A stretch of DNA of 64,000 bases from Calliopum simillimum. Its lineage: Eukaryota; Arthropoda; Insecta; Diptera; Lauxaniidae. The notes beneath the pieces are model-generated. The model made no database searches and was not told the origin of the DNA. It worked only from the letters and a program-made list of their open reading frames with translations. Both the position numbers and the translations under genes were made by a program. This document shows, piece by piece, positions 58,596 through 64,000 of this stretch. Positions within the stretch are counted from its first letter, which is position 1. Each line of letters starts with the position of its first letter. The stretch is from positions 83,833,697 through 83,897,696 of the forward strand of contig OX638371.1 of NCBI GenBank assembly GCA_951812925.1. Direction: 5' to 3'.

Positions 58596-60083
58596 TCCAA
58601 TGTTGAATCATTAATTTTTCTACTTGTTAACCGAATTATGTAAGCAAACAAAATTACACACTACAAGTATTTGTCATTCAAAATATTATTTATGCAATTC
58701 AAATCGAAATTATTTCTAATTGATTGTAAATTTTAATTAGAAAAAAATCACTTCGTGATGATAAAATTAAAGAAAAAAGATTAATCCAAATTAAGAACAT
58801 CAATCGAACTAAATTACGACACAGCTCGTAGAATATAAACACAACAAGACCCTGCCCTTCTAGTCGTTAAGTGAAAGTTTTATGTCATATCACGTTGATT
58901 GATCAATTCATTTGAATTTAAATATAATTCTAACAGGAACTATTTAAGAACCAGTATAATTTGTTTATTCATTTTAGAAACAAGGAATAATCAATAGACA
59001 AAATGTGGTTTATTTATATATTTGATGCATATAATCAGTATAAAGTTATTATGCCATCTCGCTCAGAACATACAGAGAGAAATTTTAACAAATGAAGGCG
59101 ATGACAACAACAAGAACTGCAACTGAAACTCAAGTTGGGTTGAATCTAAGACCAATCAACCCAACAGACCCCCACAATGCATTCATTATCTACAAGTTAA
59201 AGATACGAAAAGTATGACATGCGTCTGGCAAGAGTTCAAGAAACAACAACAATAACAGCACCATTGTACATACAATGTCTGAATTGTTGTTGTTGTTATT
59301 GCTACTTTGTTGTTGTCATTATTATTGTTGTTGTGTGATATTAACTGTAATTTAAAAGCAACAGAATTGTGTTGTATTACATTAAATGCTCTATTTTTGT
59401 CTAGCCTATGTCTCTTTCTGTTTTTCGATATTAAAACACCCTACACCCCTTTTGGGATAATCCCAATATTTTCAAATATATTTAATATACATACATTCAT
59501 ACATGGGTGATTTTACTCACGATGGACGGAAAATACATTATTTTCAGCACACCTTTTTTTTGCATCTGAGTTTAGCTCAGGTCTTTTTTGTATTTTTCTT
59601 AAACGGCCGTTGAAAAAAATAAGATGTTCAATTTTTATGGCCGTTTAAAAAAAAAAATGAGCTTAGGAGGCTAAGTACCTAAGGAAATAATCATATTAAG
59701 CACTGTTTGTTAAAATCCTATTAGTTTTACTGCTAAAAAAGAAAAAATTAAATCTTTAAGTTTCCAGGTGACTAAGGCCAGGAGGCTGAGGTTTCACCAC
59801 TTTTCATTCAATAAATCTTCAATATAACGCTCAACGACGAAATTCTACGTTAAAATTCTAAGGATTTATAACCTATAAATGTAATAAAAATATGTTATAT
59901 TGTAATATATGTTTTAACGAAAATACTTGGCAGGGACCTGAAGATTTAGCTGGCCGCAGCACAATTTCATACACCAAACTCGGCATATCCACGACTCGAG
60001 ACAAATAAAAGCGATTCTTAGATAAATTAACTTCGATCAATCTCATCTATTAAGCAGCAACGCGATAGATACACAAATTTATC
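58596..60083. other. 5' msn intron segment with simple repeats
   Basis: A (tgt)n stretch around 59285-59335 and a small inverted pair aaacggcc(g) near 59600/59640. No supported gene. Confidence 0.4.
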
Positions 60084-60500
60084 AAGACTAGAATCGCCCG
60101 GTGGTCAAAATTCGACCACAAATATAGTAAATAATTTTGGTACTTTTTGGACACTTTTAGTACTTTATTTTGCTAGAAAAGCTCATTTATCATCCCTGGA
60201 ATAATTCAAGCGATATATAAACAAAACGAAAAACATGAAGTCAGTGTCAGTCAGCTTTTTGTCTATTTCTTTGTGATTTATCCTCTTTTCAACTCTGTGT
60301 GACCGCGTATTTTGTCGTTGTTAATATTGAAAAATTTGTATTTAATTTTACCTGGCTTAAAGTCAAAATATTAAAATAATTTTAGCTCTGTGCACATCTA
60401 TACACAAATACTTTTCTAATTGTGTATAATTTAAAGTCGTACTCCATTTCTAACATAGTAAAAAACATGGACAAGTTTTTGTCTTGCGTATTATTTATCG
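60084..60500. repeat. dispersed repeat family C, copy 2
   Basis: Second copy of the 48975-49370 repeat, same orientation, slightly longer because of a cagtgtcagtcagc insertion near 60243. Confidence 0.82.
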
Positions 60501-60539
60501 AAATTTTTAGATGTTCCGATATACCAGGAGACTGATATG

Positions 60540-60915
60540 TGTTAAACTGTTTTAAAGATATGACGCCATTTTTTTGAAAGGGCTTGGCACTGCCCATTTT
60601 TTAATGGACATTATTTGTTCCGCTACGCTAAATACATATACCAAATCTCATCTATGTCTGTTCAATATTTTTAGAGATATGATGACTTTATTTCTTTGAG
60701 GGCGTGGCACCGCCTACTTGTACTAAATTTCAATTATCTGCGTCAAGTAGTTTGAGGGATATTACGAATTTATTTTCAGGGGGGCGTGGTACCGCGAATT
60801 TTTTTTATACCAAGATACTCTGAAAATTTCATTCAAATAGGGCTGTTTGTTTCCGAGTCCATAAATAACAAACATACAAACAAACAAAAACTCATTTTTA
60901 TATATTAGTAGATTA
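60540..60915 (-). mobile_element. Helitron-like terminus with gggcgtgg-type interior
   Basis: Read on the minus strand it begins tctactaatatataaaaatg followed by agtttttgtttgtttgtatg and tttatggactcggaaac, resembling 5' ends (TC plus TACTAATAT) of insect Helitrons. The interior has repeated ggtgccacgccctc and ccacgccccc blocks. The 3' hairpin and CTRR end were not identified. Confidence 0.5.
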
Positions 60916-62109
60916 GCTAAAACTATGACTTCAAAGTTCAATTTTTCCATGAAATATTTTTGGAATCGTGCTAATTTTCAACGTACTACTAGAAACAATT
61001 TAGATGTTAAATTAGGTGAGCCGTAGAATATTCCCATGTGAGTAGAATCACCCAAATATTTTTTCAAACAAATATTTCTTTGCTTCATACATTTACTTGT
61101 TAATTATTGCCAAATCATGAATTTGTATAAAAAAGAAATCCATCACCAAAGAGGAATTTCCGAACAGGAGAGGGCGCTCGAGATCAGTGAAGATTAAATT
61201 ACACTTATTATACTATCGCCAGTTGAAGACTTACATCGACAAAAGTAGTGATAGTTTCCACATTTAAGGCCGAAATTTGAATTTATTTTTCCTTTTCCAT
61301 ATTGAGGGACCTCTAACTATTTGAAATCGAAGAATTTCTTAACCCATTCACCATCATTTTCAATACTTAAGCATACTAAAAATTTTGAGAAAACCAAAAT
61401 AACAATAACCTTGTACGTATTGTCAACAAAATGAATAGAATTCGATATTGGTTGACTGTAGTTTTTTAACCTTTTTTTTCTCAATTTCTTTTCGACTGTT
61501 GAACTATCCCTTTCTTGTATTGTTAAACATAATAAACAAAGCCATTGTTAGCAATAAATATGTGATTATGTCTCCTAATTTAAATACGAAAAGACCAAGC
61601 AGCGACTGGTCTGATATGTCATTTGTATGCTTTACAGATATGACGATATGTGCGACCAACCGACCGACAGACAATTTAAAGTTCGTTTATTTTGGATTAC
61701 AATTTTAATACTCGCACGATATTCCATTTTTTTGTGAATTCCTTTAAATTAACATTCATAGATACGTTGTATAAGCAGATTGATGACTAAATGTCGCATA
61801 GTTGAATGTATTCATTCTTTATAACGATAATTTCCTTAAGTTGATGGCAGGCCTTGACGAAGGCCTTTGAAATAATGTATATGACAATATCTTTTTGTTT
61901 GTTTGTTTTTCTACCATAAAAATTACTTCGCTAAGTACAAATGTACGTGGTGTGTAAAGATATAACCAAGTAGATTTGCATATGGTTTTATTTGGGGGTC
62001 GTATTTGTAAAATTTTTATAACAAAAGCAATAAAGGGGTGTAATATGCGGATATCCTTTAGCGGGGAAAAAGGGTATGAAATTCGGACAATGTAAATGTA
62101 AAATTTCTG
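60916..62109. other. 5' msn intron segment, nothing recognised
   Basis: AT-rich; no supported feature. Confidence 0.4.
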
Positions 62110-62410
62110 AATTTTTGCTGAAAATACATTGTCCTAACTTGTATTCTCTCTGGAAATCCTAGGAGGAGGGAGCATAAGACCAAAATAAAACGTTTTCGTT
62201 TGTCACAATTCTTTACGATGACTTTTATCTCTTTCTAAGTACTTTCCGATTCTTAGATTTCCTTCTCTTCTGCCTTTTGGATTCCACTCAAGAGCTTGGC
62301 GTCAGACTTTGCTGTGTGGTTTCCGGAGAGTATGACCTATCCATCCCTACTAGCTAAACTTGATCTCGTTTACTGTGGGCATCTGGTTGTATTTCAGGTG
62401 CAGTTTGGCG
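62110..62410 (-). pseudogene. C-terminal tail of a non-LTR retrotransposon RT ORF
   Basis: The minus strand reads, with frame breaks, WIGHTLRKPHSKV and RQALEWNPKGRR followed by basic residues and a YAPSS-like end. This is the conserved C-terminal tail (IGHTLRR..QALEWNPQG..) found downstream of RT in several LINE clades. RT itself is absent; strongly degraded. Confidence 0.75.
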
Positions 62411-62797
62411 TTTGAGATAGTGCAAAGCCATTCTTAATAAATTTTGAACCAATATCGAATACCCCATTATTTCATGGAAATGCGGTTTTTAGATCTATGC
62501 GGAGTGTAGAAATATTTTTCATTATTTTCTCAGAGGCGGAGACCATTTTTTTATATGACTTTAAATTTTTACTTAAAAAAAAATTTCTTCGAAATTCTTT
62601 ACTGGTTCTTTTTTAAAGTGAAACTTCTTTGACGGCGTTGGTGGAAAATGTCAAGGTCGCGACACTTTTCGTTACATCGCATGATATTTCCCAAACCATA
62701 GAAGCTATTTTGCCGAAATTTCGTAGGTAGCTGTATTACGTGACTACCATTGATTGCTAGTCTTTTGGGACATCCGAAAGTGTCCTTCACCTTGGGG

Positions 62798-64000
62798 CTT
62801 CATAATCAAAACCGAAGAATAATTAGATACAAAAGATGGAAATAAATCTATGGCAGACTATCAACAAGCTTTAATTGATTCATTTGCAGGGACATTCGAA
62901 GGCTTCATAGTCAACACGAAGAATAACTAGATACTTATACTAGCGGAAAAACATCTAGTTATGGCGGAGAATGAACAAGCTTTATTTGATTAATTTTCAG
63001 GGACACCAGAAGGCTTCATAGTCAAATATCTAGATATACTAGGGGCGAGACATCTATGGCGGAGTATCAGCCAGCTTTGAATGATTAATTTACTAGTATA
63101 GCCGAAGGTCTCACGAAGGCTTCATAGTCAAAACGAAGAATATCTATATATGTATATAAAAATGAAATGGTGTCTGTATGTAGCTTATGGACGCAGAAAC
63201 TACACGGTCGATTTACACGATTTTTTTCATGGTATCTTATGGTCTGTAAAAGGTTCGTAAGGGAGTGAAATGCTGCTGAGGGGGACGGGGGTTGCACCCC
63301 CCGTACAAAAAAATACAAAAAATGCTATATCTCTGCACTTATACAAGCTATGATTATGAAAGTTGGTGAACTTATGCATATTGTGTCTATTATTCACAAT
63401 GCAAAACATGGGGGATATAAGGTGTGGGAGAATTGCATCCTCTTTACAAAAAATATACAAAATGCTATATTTTTTCACATATGTCAGATATCGTTTTAAG
63501 ACTTGGTTCATACATGGTTGTATATTCTATCTACCATTCACCTTGAAAAATTTGAGGGGGAGGCGGGGGGGTGAGAAGGGACTCACCTTTTATACAAAAA
63601 ATATATAAAATGATATATCTCTGTACATATGGGAGCTATGATTATAAAAGTTGACACATGGATCTTAAAATCCTTAGTGATTGGAAGAGAGAGACGATGG
63701 AGATGGGTAGGACTTCATACGTAAAGGCAAAATATAAACAGAGAAAACATCTATCTAGATATGCTAGAGGGAGAAATCTATGTCGGACTACGACACCCGA
63801 AGGTTTCCGAAGGTCACCCCAAGGATTCATATTCAAAACGAAGAATATCTTGATATACTATGTAGAGGTACAACATTTATGGCAGACTATCAATAAGTTT
63901 TTAATTGATTCCTTTCCTGGGACACTCGAAAAGCTTTCCGAAGGCTTCATAGCCAAACCAAGAATATTTAGATATTCATTGATGTCATGCCTACTTTTCA
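62798..64000. repeat. 105-111-base minisatellite, interrupted, running off the window
   Basis: cttcatagtcaaaacgaaga-type units begin at 62798, 62903, 63014 and 63119 and resume at about 63825 and 63943. Each carries atctatggcgga, tatcaacaagctttaattga and gggacac.cgaaggcttcat. The array is split by a different repeat at 63140-63660. Confidence 0.85.
63140..63660 (+). mobile_element. Helitron-like insertion inside the minisatellite
   Basis: Begins tatataaaaatgaaatggtg, tctgtatgtagcttatggac, like the termini at 23918 and 60.9 kb. It has three degenerate about 150-base internal repeats (acaaaaaatatacaaaatg, tatatctctgcac, gctatgattatgaaagttg). The ends are not precisely defined. Confidence 0.5.

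Overview
The window is AT-rich animal DNA that looks like a dipteran, most likely a schizophoran (higher) fly. Short introns have GT..AG ends, the larger introns are packed with Tc1/mariner-, piggyBac- and pogo-type elements and non-LTR relics, and the only host gene is a close match to Drosophila misshapen (msn). The exact fly family cannot be read from the sequence; a calyptrate or tephritid fly would fit.

The host gene lies on the minus strand between 23839 and 813. Nine exons join in one reading frame (3090 bases, 1030 codons). They encode most of a GCK-IV / MAP4K4-TNIK-MINK type Ser/Thr kinase domain, a basic/acidic linker, poly-Gln and poly-Ala tracts, proline-rich SH3-ligand-like stretches, and a long Gln/Asn/Ser-rich low-complexity exon. 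Both ends are missing. The exon with the start codon and glycine-rich loop was not found (expected beyond 64000), and the C-terminal citron-homology (CNH) domain should lie beyond position 1. A 21-base in-frame microexon at 21541-21561 is proposed.

Layout: 1-812 intron; 813-941 exon; 942-9429 intron with at least seven inverted-repeat elements; 9430-10557 large low-complexity exon; 10558-15694 intron; 15695-15851 and 16871-17220 exons; 17221-21540 intron with a mariner-derived MITE; 21541-21561 microexon; 22329-22535, 22609-23018, 23088-23330 and 23395-23839 exons (linker and kinase); 23840-64000 a more than 40 kb upstream stretch with no host coding exon that I can see.

That upstream stretch is a mosaic of mobile DNA: large foldback elements (34066-35673, 35857-37791, 41567-42521, 49685-51246, 52778-54693), a recently inactivated mariner (45549-46817), a degraded Tc1-like transposase (40385-41250), non-LTR fragments (26895-27260, 58500-58595, 62110-62410), a dispersed family with about 140-base internal repeats, Helitron-like ends and a minisatellite at the right edge. 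The most notable themes are the density of long hairpin-forming repeats inside one transcribed gene, a MITE built from the duplicated 5' leader of a mariner relative, and modules shared between otherwise different foldback elements.
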